This document shows positions 16,344 through 24,581 of a stretch of DNA of 64,000 nt, one piece after another. The translations under genes and the position numbers were made by a program. Positions within the stretch are counted from its first letter, which is position 1. Each line of letters begins with the position of its first letter. The notes beneath the pieces are model-generated. The model was not told the DNA's origin. It did not search any database and saw only the letters and a list, made by a program, of their open reading frames with translations. The stretch is from Paenibacillus ihbetae (GTDB lineage: Bacteria; Bacillota; Bacilli; Paenibacillales; Paenibacillaceae): positions 5,372,501 through 5,436,500 of the forward strand of contig NZ_CP016809.1 of the NCBI RefSeq assembly GCF_002741055.1, given 5' to 3'.

Positions 16344-17066
16344 CTATTTCTCCGCCCGGAACAATGCGGAGGCCAAATACTCGGTGTTGTCGAGAATCAT
16401 GCGGTCATGCTTGAAGACCGTCTCCCAGAGCGCGAGATCGAGCAAGATCCCTTTATCCCGCTGCTCATAGGCGTCCAGGTGGCGCGTCTGCTCCTCCTTC
16501 AGCTGTTCGTTGAAATGATTGTACTCCAAAACCTCGGCCAGCCTGAAGCCACTGCCCAGCAGCGCATCGCGCCATTTCTCCCGGTCCATGAGGCAGGGGA
16601 TGCCGAAGAAGGCAAGCAGCTCGCCAAGCTGCGGCTCAGGCATGCTCTTGTCGAGAATCAGCTCCCTGTCCAATAAAATGCCGCCGGCATCCAGTACGCG
16701 GTAATATTCCGGGATGGAACGCGACGCGTCGGTGAAGACGGTGACCGACTCGGCCAGGATGACATCGAATTGATGGTCCGGAAAAGGCAGCGAGCATACG
16801 TCAGCCTGAAGAAATTCCACGTCCGCCCCCATAGCCTCCGCCCTGGCTTTCGCTTTGGTTATCATATGTTCATTCAGGTCAATGGCCGTCACCTGGTAGC
16901 CCAGGCCGGATAGATGGCAGGCCGTTCGGCCGGTGCCGCAGCCAACCTCCAGAATTCGGCTGCTCGGCCGGATGGGGTACGATTTCAGCATTCGCAGTGT
17001 TGCTTCGAATCCGCCGGGGTGGGCGCTGCCCATCCCTAATTTGGACAGCATATTAATGTAATTCAT
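16344..17066 (-). CDS. Class I SAM-dependent methyltransferase
   Basis: A methyltransferase with motif I LEVGCGTGRT at about residues 38-47, VTAIDLNEHM, and VEFLQADVCSLPFPD as the SAM adenine-binding region. It is of the UbiE/Methyltransf_11 type. The ATG at 17066 (240 residues) is preferred because a modest purine-rich site precedes it; ATG 17096 would give 250 residues but has no ribosome binding site. It stands alone between an MCP gene and a divergent nucleotidyltransferase gene. Substrate unknown. Confidence 0.78.
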   Translation of the reverse strand: MNYINMLSKLGMGSAHPGGFEATLRMLKSYPIRPSSRILEVGCGTGRTACHLSGLGYQVTAIDLNEHMITKAKARAEAMGADVEFLQADVCSLPFPDHQFDVILAESVTVFTDASRSIPEYYRVLDAGGILLDRELILDKSMPEPQLGELLAFFGIPCLMDREKWRDALLGSGFRLAEVLEYNHFNEQLKEEQTRHLDAYEQRDKGILLDLALWETVFKHDRMILDNTEYLASALFRAEK

Positions 17067-17205
17067 CGGATTGATCCCTACTTTCGTCGTCTGCATAAGG
17101 ATATTTGTTTATTTACCATATGATTGAGGTACGTTTGGGGTTTTCGCTGAATTTACTATTTTGAGCCCTTTTTTTGAAGATATGAGCGGTTTGGGGGAAA
17201 GACGC

Positions 17206-17904
17206 ATGAAGATGGAGCCGATTCAGGCCGCCATGAAGGTCGTGTCGGAACAATATCCGGATTGTCTGCTGGCTGTACTGGGGGGCAGTGCTTCCAGAGG
17301 AGAACACAACGAGCATTCCGACCTTGACGTGATCATTGTAGAGAGAGAAGGCGAAGGGCTGAGAAGAAGGACGATCGAAGCTGCCGGCTGGATCGTAGAG
17401 CTGTTTATCGTATCAAGCTCAGGCTATCGCGAGGATTTTGACGCAGGCATCGTTGCGGCGAATCCGACACTGCAGCGGATCATGGCCGAAGGCATCGTCC
17501 TTCGCTCGGTACCGGAGGGGGACAACATTCGCGAGGAGGCGCAGGCTGATCTGGCTTACGGCCCGCTGCCGTTAACGATGTCCGATATTGATGCAGCCCG
17601 GTACATGATCACCGAGTATATGATGGATCTTGAGCAAGCCAAAGGGGACGGGGAAGCCTGGTTTACCGTTCAAAAAATATCGACTCTGCTCTGCGAGTTT
17701 GTCCTGAGGGTGAACCGGCAGTGGACGGGGGAGGGGAAGACGCTGTTCCGGTTAGTGTCGGGGTTCGACCCGCGCTTTGGCGAGCAGCTGGTGCATGCGC
17801 TGGAGGCGATGTACCGGAGCCGGCAATCGGAACAGCTTATGAAGCTGTGCGAGCAGGTGCTGCTCCCTTACGGCGGCCCGCTGCTTGCCGGTTATGAAGA
17901 ATAA
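17206..17904 (+). CDS. Nucleotidyltransferase domain protein
   Basis: A 232-residue protein with the polymerase-beta-like signature GGSASRGEHNEHSDLDVII (Gly/Ser at 26-30, Asp39 and Asp41). The C-terminal half is helical. The architecture resembles aminoglycoside-type or KNTase-like nucleotidyltransferases, but I cannot assign a substrate or claim resistance. ATG 17206 is chosen because TTGGGGGAAAG precedes it; an in-frame TTG at 17161 would add 15 residues without such a site. Confidence 0.72.
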   Translation: MKMEPIQAAMKVVSEQYPDCLLAVLGGSASRGEHNEHSDLDVIIVEREGEGLRRRTIEAAGWIVELFIVSSSGYREDFDAGIVAANPTLQRIMAEGIVLRSVPEGDNIREEAQADLAYGPLPLTMSDIDAARYMITEYMMDLEQAKGDGEAWFTVQKISTLLCEFVLRVNRQWTGEGKTLFRLVSGFDPRFGEQLVHALEAMYRSRQSEQLMKLCEQVLLPYGGPLLAGYEE

Positions 17905-17945
17905 GGCAACCAGGTTGGGGCAAGACAAGCGGTACAGCTGCCGTG

Positions 17946-17973
17946 ACCGGCATCCTTTCCGGATCATACCGTA
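17946..17973 (+). promoter_or_regulatory. Sigma-K-type promoter of yjcZ
   Basis: ACC (17946-17948), 16-base spacer, CATACCGTA (17965-17973). This fits the mother-cell sigma-K consensus mACm-N16-CATAnnnTA. A small inverted repeat GTGAT-AAC-ATCAC (17978-17990) overlaps the predicted start. Confidence 0.6.
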
Positions 17974-18019
17974 ATATGTGATAACATCACGTATTTCAAT
18001 AAATCCAGGAGGGATCTTC

Positions 18020-18118
18020 ATGAGCGGAACATATGGTGGAGATGTATGGGGCACATCTACGGGTATTATATTGGTTCTCTTTATCCTGCTCGTAATCATC
18101 TCGCTTGCTTGGGTTTGA
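18020..18118 (+). CDS. YjcZ-family sporulation protein, 32 residues
   Basis: A 32-codon gene with a strong AGGAGGGA ribosome binding site at 18007-18014. The product has a Gly-rich start, MSGTYGGDVWGTSTG, followed by a single hydrophobic segment (IILVLFILLVIISLAW), the layout of YjcZ/YjcM-type tiny spore membrane proteins. The upstream sigma-K-like promoter and a perfect downstream hairpin (18145-18175) support a real transcription unit expressed late in sporulation. Its molecular role is not known. Confidence 0.8.
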   Translation: MSGTYGGDVWGTSTGIILVLFILLVIISLAWV

Positions 18119-18144
18119 TTCATCAAGGATACGCGGTGGATAGC

Positions 18145-18175
18145 GCAAGGACCCGGCATTTTGCCGGGTCCTTGC
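18145..18175 (+). terminator. Terminator of yjcZ
   Basis: GCAAGGACCCGGCA (18145-18158) pairs perfectly with TGCCGGGTCCTTGC (18162-18175) around a TTT loop. There is no clear T tract after it, but the stem is very stable. Confidence 0.7.
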
Positions 18176-18191
18176 CTGCTTAAGCTGCATA

Positions 18192-18797
18192 TTATACGCT
18201 TCTATGCTTTGGTGATGGGCTGTGCGCAGACACGACAGCGGTCATCACCAGGTGGCTGGAGTCCGTTTGTATGGCATGACTGAACGCATCCTCCAGGGAT
18301 TCGAATACGCGCGAGAGCGTTCCGTCAAGACGGCTTGCGTAATGGACGCTGCCCCCGAAGGTTCCTTTTTCCTTGGCACGCTGCACTTCGCCGTAAATGA
18401 TATCCATGTATTGCTCGGTCCCGAGCGGGTATAAGGCGAACTGGCAGGCGCTTTCGATATCCGCATGCGGTCCAAGCTCGCTGTTTAACACCCGGGAATC
18501 CTCGGACATATAGACATCCGCATCCGTATCGCCGGGGCAGCCGATCGAGTAGGTTCCGTTAAAAACCGTATGTACGCCGGAAGCTGCCGCATGGGCGAAT
18601 ATCGCCCGGGTCACGTCAAAAACATGCTCCGCACGGCCCCGGACGCAAGTGCTGACATCATCGGTGTGAATCCATACCTTATCCGTTTGCACAGACTTTA
18701 GTGCTCCCATAATCACTTCGACGAAGCGGTCCGTCATCGGAAATACCGAGAACCGGCAGCCAACAATCCGGCTGGTTCCGCATACTAGCTCATTCAT
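18192..18797 (-). CDS. ykoF: YkoF-family thiamine/HMP-binding protein
   Basis: A 201-residue protein of the YkoF family, which binds thiamine and its hydroxymethylpyrimidine (HMP) precursor through tandem ACT-like folds. Recognisable segments are GTSRIVGCRFSVFPM, VWIHTDDVSTCVRG and TFGGSVHYASRL. In B. subtilis ykoF precedes the ykoEDC HMP transporter; here no transporter gene follows. The start ATG 18797 is behind GGGAGGAAAC. A longer in-frame start lies inside the riboswitch terminator and is rejected. Expression is under the TPP riboswitch upstream. Confidence 0.85.
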   Translation of the reverse strand: MNELVCGTSRIVGCRFSVFPMTDRFVEVIMGALKSVQTDKVWIHTDDVSTCVRGRAEHVFDVTRAIFAHAAASGVHTVFNGTYSIGCPGDTDADVYMSEDSRVLNSELGPHADIESACQFALYPLGTEQYMDIIYGEVQRAKEKGTFGGSVHYASRLDGTLSRVFESLEDAFSHAIQTDSSHLVMTAVVSAHSPSPKHRSV

Positions 18798-18843
18798 TGT
18801 CGTTTCCTCCCGCAGCATAAATTTAAGAACGTTAAATAGAACG

Positions 18844-18876
18844 CAAAAAAACCGCACCCCGTTGGAAAGTGCGGCA
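18844..18876 (-). terminator. Riboswitch expression-platform terminator
   Basis: On the minus strand CCGCAC (18874-18869) pairs with GTGCGG (18857-18852), followed by seven T residues. It sits between the TPP aptamer and ykoF, so TPP binding should promote termination. Confidence 0.8.
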
Positions 18877-18908
18877 ATGTCTACGCGAAAAATACATAAA
18901 CATAAACG

Positions 18909-18997
18909 CTACACTTCCCCACGCTAGCATGACCTAGATCGGGTAGTAAGGGTTAACGGCGGTTCCGCCGTTTCTCAGCACAAGGCACCCCTAGTAC
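18909..18997 (-). ncRNA. TPP riboswitch aptamer (THI element)
   Basis: Reading the minus strand, the element shows the conserved THI-box blocks in order: ACTAGGGGTGCC, GCTGAGA, a P3 stem of ACGGCGG/CCGCCGT, ACCCTT, and the second half CCGATCTAGGTCATGC followed by GCGTGGGGAAGTG. It binds thiamine pyrophosphate and lowers expression of the downstream ykoF-like gene when the vitamin is plentiful. The region 18998-19175 beyond it holds no gene. Confidence 0.95.
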
Positions 18998-19175
18998 AGC
19001 AACACAAGATATGAAGTTTTACTTTGATGCCGGCCGGTACAAGCTTCGAAAGAGGGCGGCTTCTTTACCTGGTAATTGTAACGTCTTGGGATCGAAAAAA
19101 CAATGGACCGCAGCAAAAAGCCGCCACGGGGAGCTTGTGCAAAGCTTCCTGATGGCGCTTTTGATCTTGTCTCGC

Positions 19176-19778
19176 TTAGTTGTAAACTTTCACGCGATCT
19201 TCAAGCGGAGCAAATTCCTTGTCCCCTGGCTCAGCGACCGGCTTGCCGAACGGCATTTGCGCAATCAGCTTCCAGTTTTCTGGGATGTTCCATTCCGCTT
19301 TTACTTTTTCGTCGATCAGCGGGTTGTAGTGCTGCAGGGAAGCACCCAGTCCTTCGGCTTCCAGCATTGTCCACACAACGAGCTGAAGCATGCCGTTCGA
19401 CTGATTAGCCCATACCGGGAAGTTGTCGGCATAGAGCGCAAAGTTTTGCTGAAGCCCTGCGATGACGTCATTGTCCTCGAAGAACAGCACGGTGCCATAG
19501 CCTGCACGGAAAGAGGCCATTTTCTCAGCAGTGGATTTGAATGCTTGCTCGTCGCCCACCACTTCCTTCAGAATGCCTTCCGTAATATTCCACAGCTTGT
19601 CATGCTGCTCACCAAGCAGAACGACCGCGCGTGCGCTTTGGGAGTTGAAGGAAGAAGGCGTGTATTTAACGGCATCTTTCACGATTTCTTGGATACGCTC
19701 ATCGGAGATGACGGAATCCTTGCTGATCGCATAGTAGGAACGGCGATTTTTAAGTGCGGTAAGGAAGTCTTTAGACAT
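19176..19778 (-). CDS. Nitroreductase family protein
   Basis: A 200-residue FMN-dependent oxidoreductase of the nitroreductase superfamily, closest in feel to the HBN1-like group. Seen are the N-terminal RRSYYAIS FMN-phosphate segment, YTPSSFNSQSAR, and the C-terminal IAQMPFGKPV and DRVKVYN. It uses NAD(P)H to reduce nitro or quinone compounds in the cytoplasm. A good ribosome binding site (GGAGGG on the minus strand) precedes ATG 19778. Upstream are a TTGACA box at 19965-19960 and two inverted repeats (19902-19937), which suggest control by a stress- or redox-responsive repressor. Confidence 0.85.
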   Translation of the reverse strand: MSKDFLTALKNRRSYYAISKDSVISDERIQEIVKDAVKYTPSSFNSQSARAVVLLGEQHDKLWNITEGILKEVVGDEQAFKSTAEKMASFRAGYGTVLFFEDNDVIAGLQQNFALYADNFPVWANQSNGMLQLVVWTMLEAEGLGASLQHYNPLIDEKVKAEWNIPENWKLIAQMPFGKPVAEPGDKEFAPLEDRVKVYN

Positions 19779-19901
19779 GTTGATAAACCCTCCTGAGTCA
19801 TGGTTTGGATTGCATACGCCTGATAAAAAGATGTCCTATCATTCAAGCAAATATGCATCACGGTAATCGCTAATAAAAGTTGAATTATTATTCCTTAACA
19901 A

Positions 19902-19937
19902 CTTACTTATCGTAAGAAATAATACTTCCGTTAGTAT
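19902..19937. promoter_or_regulatory. Two adjacent operator-like inverted repeats
   Basis: CTTAC-TTATC-GTAAG (19902-19916) and ATACT-TCCGTT-AGTAT (19922-19937) lie in the leader of the nitroreductase gene, just downstream of its minus-strand promoter (TTGACA at 19965-19960; TATAAT at 19946-19941 is 13 bases away, an alternative TAACAT 18 bases away). Such TTAC/GTAA sites resemble operators of HxlR/YodB-type repressors. The regulator is not in the window. Confidence 0.5.
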
Positions 19938-20180
19938 GTTATTATATCTCATTGGTCATTGTCAACCCCGTAATCGAGAATTTATTGATGTAATACCCCG
20001 TAATCAGGAGCTGTAACAGGCAGCTGAAATTTTCTTTCCTATAATAAGGCGTAAAGAGGGAGAACAAAGGAAGGATGAAGGACAACAACGGCTATTCCAG
20101 CCAAGCTTCATATTATGAACAAATGATGAACAAATCATGCAAAGATGAAAAATTTAATTGAGTTTGATTCTCAATTATAC

Positions 20181-20241
20181 TTGTCGGTTGAGAATGAGGA
20201 TGATATAATGCTTATCAGAACGTAATTGATAATCAATCTCA
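20181..20241 (+). promoter_or_regulatory. Promoter and Fur-box-like site of siderophore importer
   Basis: TTGTCG (20181-20186), 17-base spacer, TATAAT (20204-20209). Starting at 20227, TGATAAT-C-AATCTCA matches the 7-1-7 Fur box (TGATAATnATTATCA) at 12 of 14 fixed positions. Further GAGAATGA half-sites lie on both sides. Iron-loaded Fur would block the initially transcribed region. The remaining part of 19938-20307 shows no gene. Confidence 0.65.
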
Positions 20242-20307
20242 ATGAGAATGATGACTGAATTACGAGCTGCCGGATTAATCAGAGACATATGCATAGAAGG
20301 AAGAGCC

Positions 20308-21261
20308 ATGAAGATCATTTACTTAGCCGCAGCCGTTGTGGCGCTTTCCATCGTCTCCTTATTTATCGGAGTCAAAGATATTTCGCCGCTGGACTTATTC
20401 TCCATGACGGAACAACAACAGCATATTATGCTCGTCAGCCGCTTGCCGCGTCTGGTCAGTTTAATTCTGGCTGGAGTCAGCATGAGTATCTGCGGATTGA
20501 TCATGCAGCAGCTTAGCCGCAACAAGTTCGTATCGCCGACAACGGCGGGAACGATGGATTCCGCAAGACTGGGGATTCTCGTAGCGATGCTCGTATTCAC
20601 GACAAGCGGACCGCTTGTGAAAATGCTGGTAGCTTTTGTATTCGCTCTTGCCGGCACGTTTATCTTCATGAAGATCCTGGACCGGATCAAGTTCAAGGAT
20701 GCGATCTTTATTCCGCTCGTCGGACTCATGTTCGGGAACATTGTAAGCTCGATCGCTACGTTCTTCGCTTATAAATATGATCTCATTCAGAACATGTCCG
20801 CATGGCTTCAAGGCGATTTTTCCATGATCATCAAGGGACAATACGAACTTCTGTATATCAGTGTTCCGCTGGTCATCCTGGCCTACCTGTTCGCCAACAA
20901 ATTCACGGTTGCCGGCATGGGTGAGGAATTCGCCACGAACCTAGGACTTCATTACCGGCGCGTCGTTAATTTGGGCTTGGTCATTGTAGCGCTGGTAACC
21001 GCATCCGTCGTATTGACGGTCGGCGTGATTCCTTTTCTCGGTTTGATCATACCGAATATTGTAAGCCTGTATCTGGGAGACCATTTGAAAAAAAGCCTTT
21101 CCCATACCGCGCTGCTAGGGGCCGGATTCGTTCTGTTCTGCGATATCCTTGGCCGGATCATCATTTACCCATACGAAATTCCGATCAGTCTGACCGTGGG
21201 CGTGCTCGGAAGCGGTATTTTCATTTACTTACTGATGAGGAGAAAGGCTTATGACTTATAG
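20308..21261 (+). CDS. yclN: Siderophore ABC importer permease, YclN type
   Basis: A 317-residue FecCD-family permease with about nine hydrophobic segments. Long stretches such as SMSICGLIMQQLSRNKFVSP and DAIFIPLVGLMFGNIVSS read like B. subtilis YclN (FpbN), a channel subunit of the petrobactin importer. Start ATG 20308 follows GAAGGAAGAG; the longer frame from 20242 overlaps the Fur-box region. It overlaps the next permease gene by 11 bases. The gene order permease-permease-ATPase-binding protein is the same as in yclNOPQ. Confidence 0.85.
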   Translation: MKIIYLAAAVVALSIVSLFIGVKDISPLDLFSMTEQQQHIMLVSRLPRLVSLILAGVSMSICGLIMQQLSRNKFVSPTTAGTMDSARLGILVAMLVFTTSGPLVKMLVAFVFALAGTFIFMKILDRIKFKDAIFIPLVGLMFGNIVSSIATFFAYKYDLIQNMSAWLQGDFSMIIKGQYELLYISVPLVILAYLFANKFTVAGMGEEFATNLGLHYRRVVNLGLVIVALVTASVVLTVGVIPFLGLIIPNIVSLYLGDHLKKSLSHTALLGAGFVLFCDILGRIIIYPYEIPISLTVGVLGSGIFIYLLMRRKAYDL

Positions 21262-22198
21262 AGCCAAAATCGGCCTGCTGGCCGCGGTGGCAATTATTCT
21301 GGTGGCGGCCTTTCTGTTCATCGATCTTGGCGGCAGTTGGGACTATGCCTTCCCGCGAAGAATCAAGAAGGTGCTGGCCATTATTCTGACCGGCGGGGCG
21401 ATCGCCCTGTCGACCATGGTGTTTCAAACGGTCACGAATAACCGGATATTGACGCCGAGCGTCATGGGATTGGATTCTTTATACATTTTGATTCAGACGA
21501 CCGTCATCTTCGTGTTCGGCTCCTTCACACTGTACGAACTGGGAAGCAATGTGAATTTCCTGATCAACGTCGGGGCCATGATTCTGTTCGCCGGCGTGTT
21601 ATACCGGCTTCTGTTCCGGAGGGAAGGCAATAATATTTACTTCCTCCTCCTGATCGGTATGATCTTCGGCACCTTGTTCTCGAGCATGTCCTCCTTCATG
21701 GAGGTGCTGATCGATCCGAACGAGTTCCAGTATGTAGCGGATAAGATGTTTGCAAGCTTTAACAACGTAAAGACCGATCTGCTGATCATGGCAAGCATCG
21801 TCGTTGCCGTTACGCTCCTGTATTTCGCCAGATTCACCAAGTATCTGAACGTGCTTGCGCTCGGTCGGGAGCAGGCGATCAACCTTGGCGTGAACTACGA
21901 TTATGTCGTTAAGCGGCTGTTGATCGTTGTGGCGGTGCTGATCTCGGTTGCTACAGCGCTGGTGGGTCCGATCACATTCCTTGGACTGCTGGTCGTCAAC
22001 GTTGCTTATGAATTTATGAAAACCTACCGTCATTCCTTCTTGATATCAGCTTCCATACTGATCAGCGTCATCGCATTGGTTGGCGGTCAATTGATTGTAG
22101 AACGGGTGTTTACCTTCTCCACGACGCTCAGCGTCATCATCAACTTCATCGGCGGTGTTTACTTTATATACCTGCTATTAAAGGAGAGTAAAGCATGA
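21251..22198 (+). CDS. yclO: Siderophore ABC importer permease, YclO type
   Basis: A 315-residue FecCD-family permease with multiple membrane segments, including TVTNNRILTPSVMGLDSLY and LVGPITFLGLLVVN, as in YclO (FpbO). It forms the importer channel with the preceding subunit. Its stop overlaps the start of the ATPase gene as ATGA, so the three proteins are translationally coupled. Confidence 0.85.
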   Translation: MTYRAKIGLLAAVAIILVAAFLFIDLGGSWDYAFPRRIKKVLAIILTGGAIALSTMVFQTVTNNRILTPSVMGLDSLYILIQTTVIFVFGSFTLYELGSNVNFLINVGAMILFAGVLYRLLFRREGNNIYFLLLIGMIFGTLFSSMSSFMEVLIDPNEFQYVADKMFASFNNVKTDLLIMASIVVAVTLLYFARFTKYLNVLALGREQAINLGVNYDYVVKRLLIVVAVLISVATALVGPITFLGLLVVNVAYEFMKTYRHSFLISASILISVIALVGGQLIVERVFTFSTTLSVIINFIGGVYFIYLLLKESKA

Positions 22199-22953
22199 TC
22201 CAGGTTACGAACGTATCGAAAGTCTATGGCGGCAAAAAAGTCGTCGACAACGTGTCGGTTACGATCCCGAAAGGCCAAATCACGTCCTTTATCGGTCCGA
22301 ACGGGGCCGGTAAAAGTACATTGCTGTCCATGATCAGCAGACTGACGGGCAAGGATAGCGGACAGATTACCGTGGACGGCAAGGAAGTCAGCCAATGGAA
22401 GAGCGGTGATCTGGCGAAGAAGGTTTCAATCTTGAAGCAGTCGAACCACATCAGCCTCCGCCTGACGGTACGCGAGATCGTATCCTTCGGACGTTTTCCT
22501 TACTCCCAAGGCAGGCTGACGGCGGAAGATGAGAAGTACGTGGATGAAGCGATCGCTTATATGGAGCTTCAGGATATGCAGCATAAATACCTTCACCAGC
22601 TCAGCGGCGGTCAGACCCAGCGCGCCTACATCGCGATGGTCATTGCTCAGAACACCGAGTATATCCTGCTTGATGAACCGCTGAACAATCTGGACATGAA
22701 GCATTCGGTGCAGATTATGAAAATCCTCAGAAAGCTTGTCACCGATCTGAACAAAACGATTGTCATCGTCATTCATGATATCAACTTTGCTTCGTTTTAC
22801 TCCGATTACATCGTGGCGTTGAAGGATGGGGCGATCGAGAGCGAAGGCCCGACAGAGCATATTATTCAGAGCAACGTGCTTCGCAGCATCTATGATATGG
22901 ACATTGAGATCGAAGAGATTAACGATAACAGAGTGTGTGTATACTACGCCTAA
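22195..22953 (+). CDS. yclP: Siderophore ABC importer ATPase, YclP type
   Basis: A 252-residue ATPase with Walker A GPNGAGKST (35-43), the signature LSGGQTQRAY near 137, Walker B YILLDEPLNNLD and the switch histidine in IVIHDINFA. It powers the FecCD-type channel from the cytoplasmic side. It is followed by a 362-base gap with a structured element before the binding-protein gene. Confidence 0.88.
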   Translation: MIQVTNVSKVYGGKKVVDNVSVTIPKGQITSFIGPNGAGKSTLLSMISRLTGKDSGQITVDGKEVSQWKSGDLAKKVSILKQSNHISLRLTVREIVSFGRFPYSQGRLTAEDEKYVDEAIAYMELQDMQHKYLHQLSGGQTQRAYIAMVIAQNTEYILLDEPLNNLDMKHSVQIMKILRKLVTDLNKTIVIVIHDINFASFYSDYIVALKDGAIESEGPTEHIIQSNVLRSIYDMDIEIEEINDNRVCVYYA

Positions 22954-22976
22954 CGTCAAGGATGAAATAAGCGTTC

Positions 22977-23086
22977 GGAGGATAAGAACCGGGAGACATT
23001 CCGAAAGGCTTAAGCCCTAGCGTTCCTATCCGTCCGGACAGACCTGGCTGCCTTTTAGAAGGACGGCACGGTTCTATGCGTCCTCC
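22977..23086 (+). ncRNA. Candidate structured RNA between yclP and yclQ
   Basis: Outer stem: GGAGGA (22977-22982) with TCCTCC (23081-23086) and AGAACCG (22985-22991) with CGGTTCT (23069-23075). An internal stem pairs CCGTCC with GGACGG. An alternative stem pairs GGATAAGAAC (22980-22989) with GTTCCTATCC (23022-23031), 9 of 10 pairs, and would exclude the outer stem. No T tract follows. It matches no riboswitch class I know. The rest of the gap to 23315 contains only AT-rich sequence. Confidence 0.45.
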
Positions 23087-23315
23087 TAATATTACAGAAT
23101 CAACCAAAAATTCAAAATAAATGAAACTTCATTGCTATTCTTGATTACAGCCAGGAGGGATGAACGGTTATACATAGGATTAGATCGTTGGGTAGGAGAA
23201 GCTTAACCGGGCTTGACCAAAGGTTATGTGCGACAAACGCATAGGAATCAGCATGACAAGAAGTCATAAACCATGGATTACGAATATAAAAAATCATTCA
23301 AACGGGGTGGAAGCA

Positions 23316-24278
23316 ATGAAAAAATGGTTAGCGTTAGTTATGGTAGCAATGTTCACTTTCGTACTCGCAGCTTGCGGACAGGATAAGGAGGCAACGGGAG
23401 CAGCCGGCGGTGATACGAACACGCCAGCTTCCGAGAAGATTACGATTACGCATAAGCTTGGCAAAGCAGATATAAAGAAGAATCCTACGCGCGTTGTCGT
23501 ATTCGATTTCGGAATTCTGGATTCCTTGGATAAGCTGGGTGTAGAAGTACTTGGCGTACCGCAAGCGAATATTCCTTCGTACCTATCCAAATTCGAGGAC
23601 AAGAAATACGAGAACGTCGGCAGCCTGAAAGAGCCTGACTTCGAGAAAATCAACAGCATCAAACCGGACCTGATCATCATTTCCGGCAGACAGCAGGAAG
23701 CCTATGACGAGCTTAACAAAATCGCTCCTACAGTCTTCCTGGGCGTGGATACAAGCAAATACATGGAATCCTTTGAAGAGAACATGAACACGCTCGGACA
23801 AATTTTCGGCAAGGAAGCCGAGGTTGAGCAAGAGCTGAAAACGATTGAAGACAGCATTAAGGCATTGAATGAAAAAGCAACGGCAACTGGCAAAAACGCA
23901 CTGATCATTCTTGCGAACGAAGGCAAGATCAGCGCATACGGTCCAGGCTCGCGCTTCGGCATCCTGCACGATGTGTTCGGATTCAAAGCGGTGGACACCA
24001 CCATTGAAGTTAGCACCCATGGTAAAGACATCTCGAACGAGTATATTGTAGAGAAAAATCCGGACTACCTGTTTGTCGTTGACCGCGGCGCAGCCGTAGC
24101 TACAGGAAACGGCGAATCCGGCGCGAAGGCAGTTGTTGAGAACGAGCTCGTCAATACAACGAACGCTGCGAAAGAAGGGCATATCGTGTACTTGGATCCT
24201 GATTTCTGGTACCTGTCCGGCGGCGGTTTGACTTCCGTATCCGAGATGGTTAAAGAGGTGGATGCGGCTATCAAGTAA
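23316..24278 (+). CDS. yclQ: Siderophore-binding lipoprotein, YclQ type
   Basis: A 320-residue lipoprotein: signal peptide with lipobox VLAAC (Cys20) and then a FatB/YclQ-like periplasmic-binding fold. Features include NPTRVVVFDFGILDSLDKLG and KPDLIIISGRQQEAYDEL. It captures ferric petrobactin or a related catecholate siderophore outside the membrane and passes it to YclN/YclO. ATG 23316 is chosen over an upstream in-frame start because it has GGGGTGG and begins the signal peptide. A strong terminator follows. Confidence 0.88.
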   Translation: MKKWLALVMVAMFTFVLAACGQDKEATGAAGGDTNTPASEKITITHKLGKADIKKNPTRVVVFDFGILDSLDKLGVEVLGVPQANIPSYLSKFEDKKYENVGSLKEPDFEKINSIKPDLIIISGRQQEAYDELNKIAPTVFLGVDTSKYMESFEENMNTLGQIFGKEAEVEQELKTIEDSIKALNEKATATGKNALIILANEGKISAYGPGSRFGILHDVFGFKAVDTTIEVSTHGKDISNEYIVEKNPDYLFVVDRGAAVATGNGESGAKAVVENELVNTTNAAKEGHIVYLDPDFWYLSGGGLTSVSEMVKEVDAAIK

Positions 24279-24324
24279 TAGTGAGGGATACGAAGATTCC
24301 TTCATAATACAAGCTCAAATTCAA

Positions 24325-24366
24325 AAAGATGGCGGTACCCGGAGCATTCCGTGTCCCGCCATCTTT
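24325..24366 (+). terminator. Terminator of the siderophore importer operon
   Basis: AAAGATGGCGG (24325-24335) pairs with CCGCCATCTTT (24356-24366). The remaining sequence to 24581 has no gene and no promoter I trust. Confidence 0.8.
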
Positions 24367-24581
24367 CGTTGTATTTAGCCGATTTCACTGTCGAGCTGCG
24401 TGAGCAAGCGTCTCCCAATTAGAACAACTCGGCATTTCGGCTGGAGCTGTGATCTTATCGCTTCGTCCCTTATGTTCGTTTCTTTGCTTTGGATCATCGA
24501 TTATCGGATAATAAAGAATATGGCAGCATTCGTTGAATCAGGGTTTAAGCTGCAGTCTTGCAAGAAGACAGGAGGTTATAT

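Noticed and set aside
22977..23086. Cobalamin riboswitch in the siderophore operon
   Set aside because: An AGACCTGGCTGCC stretch is superficially similar, but the conserved B12-box and core are missing.
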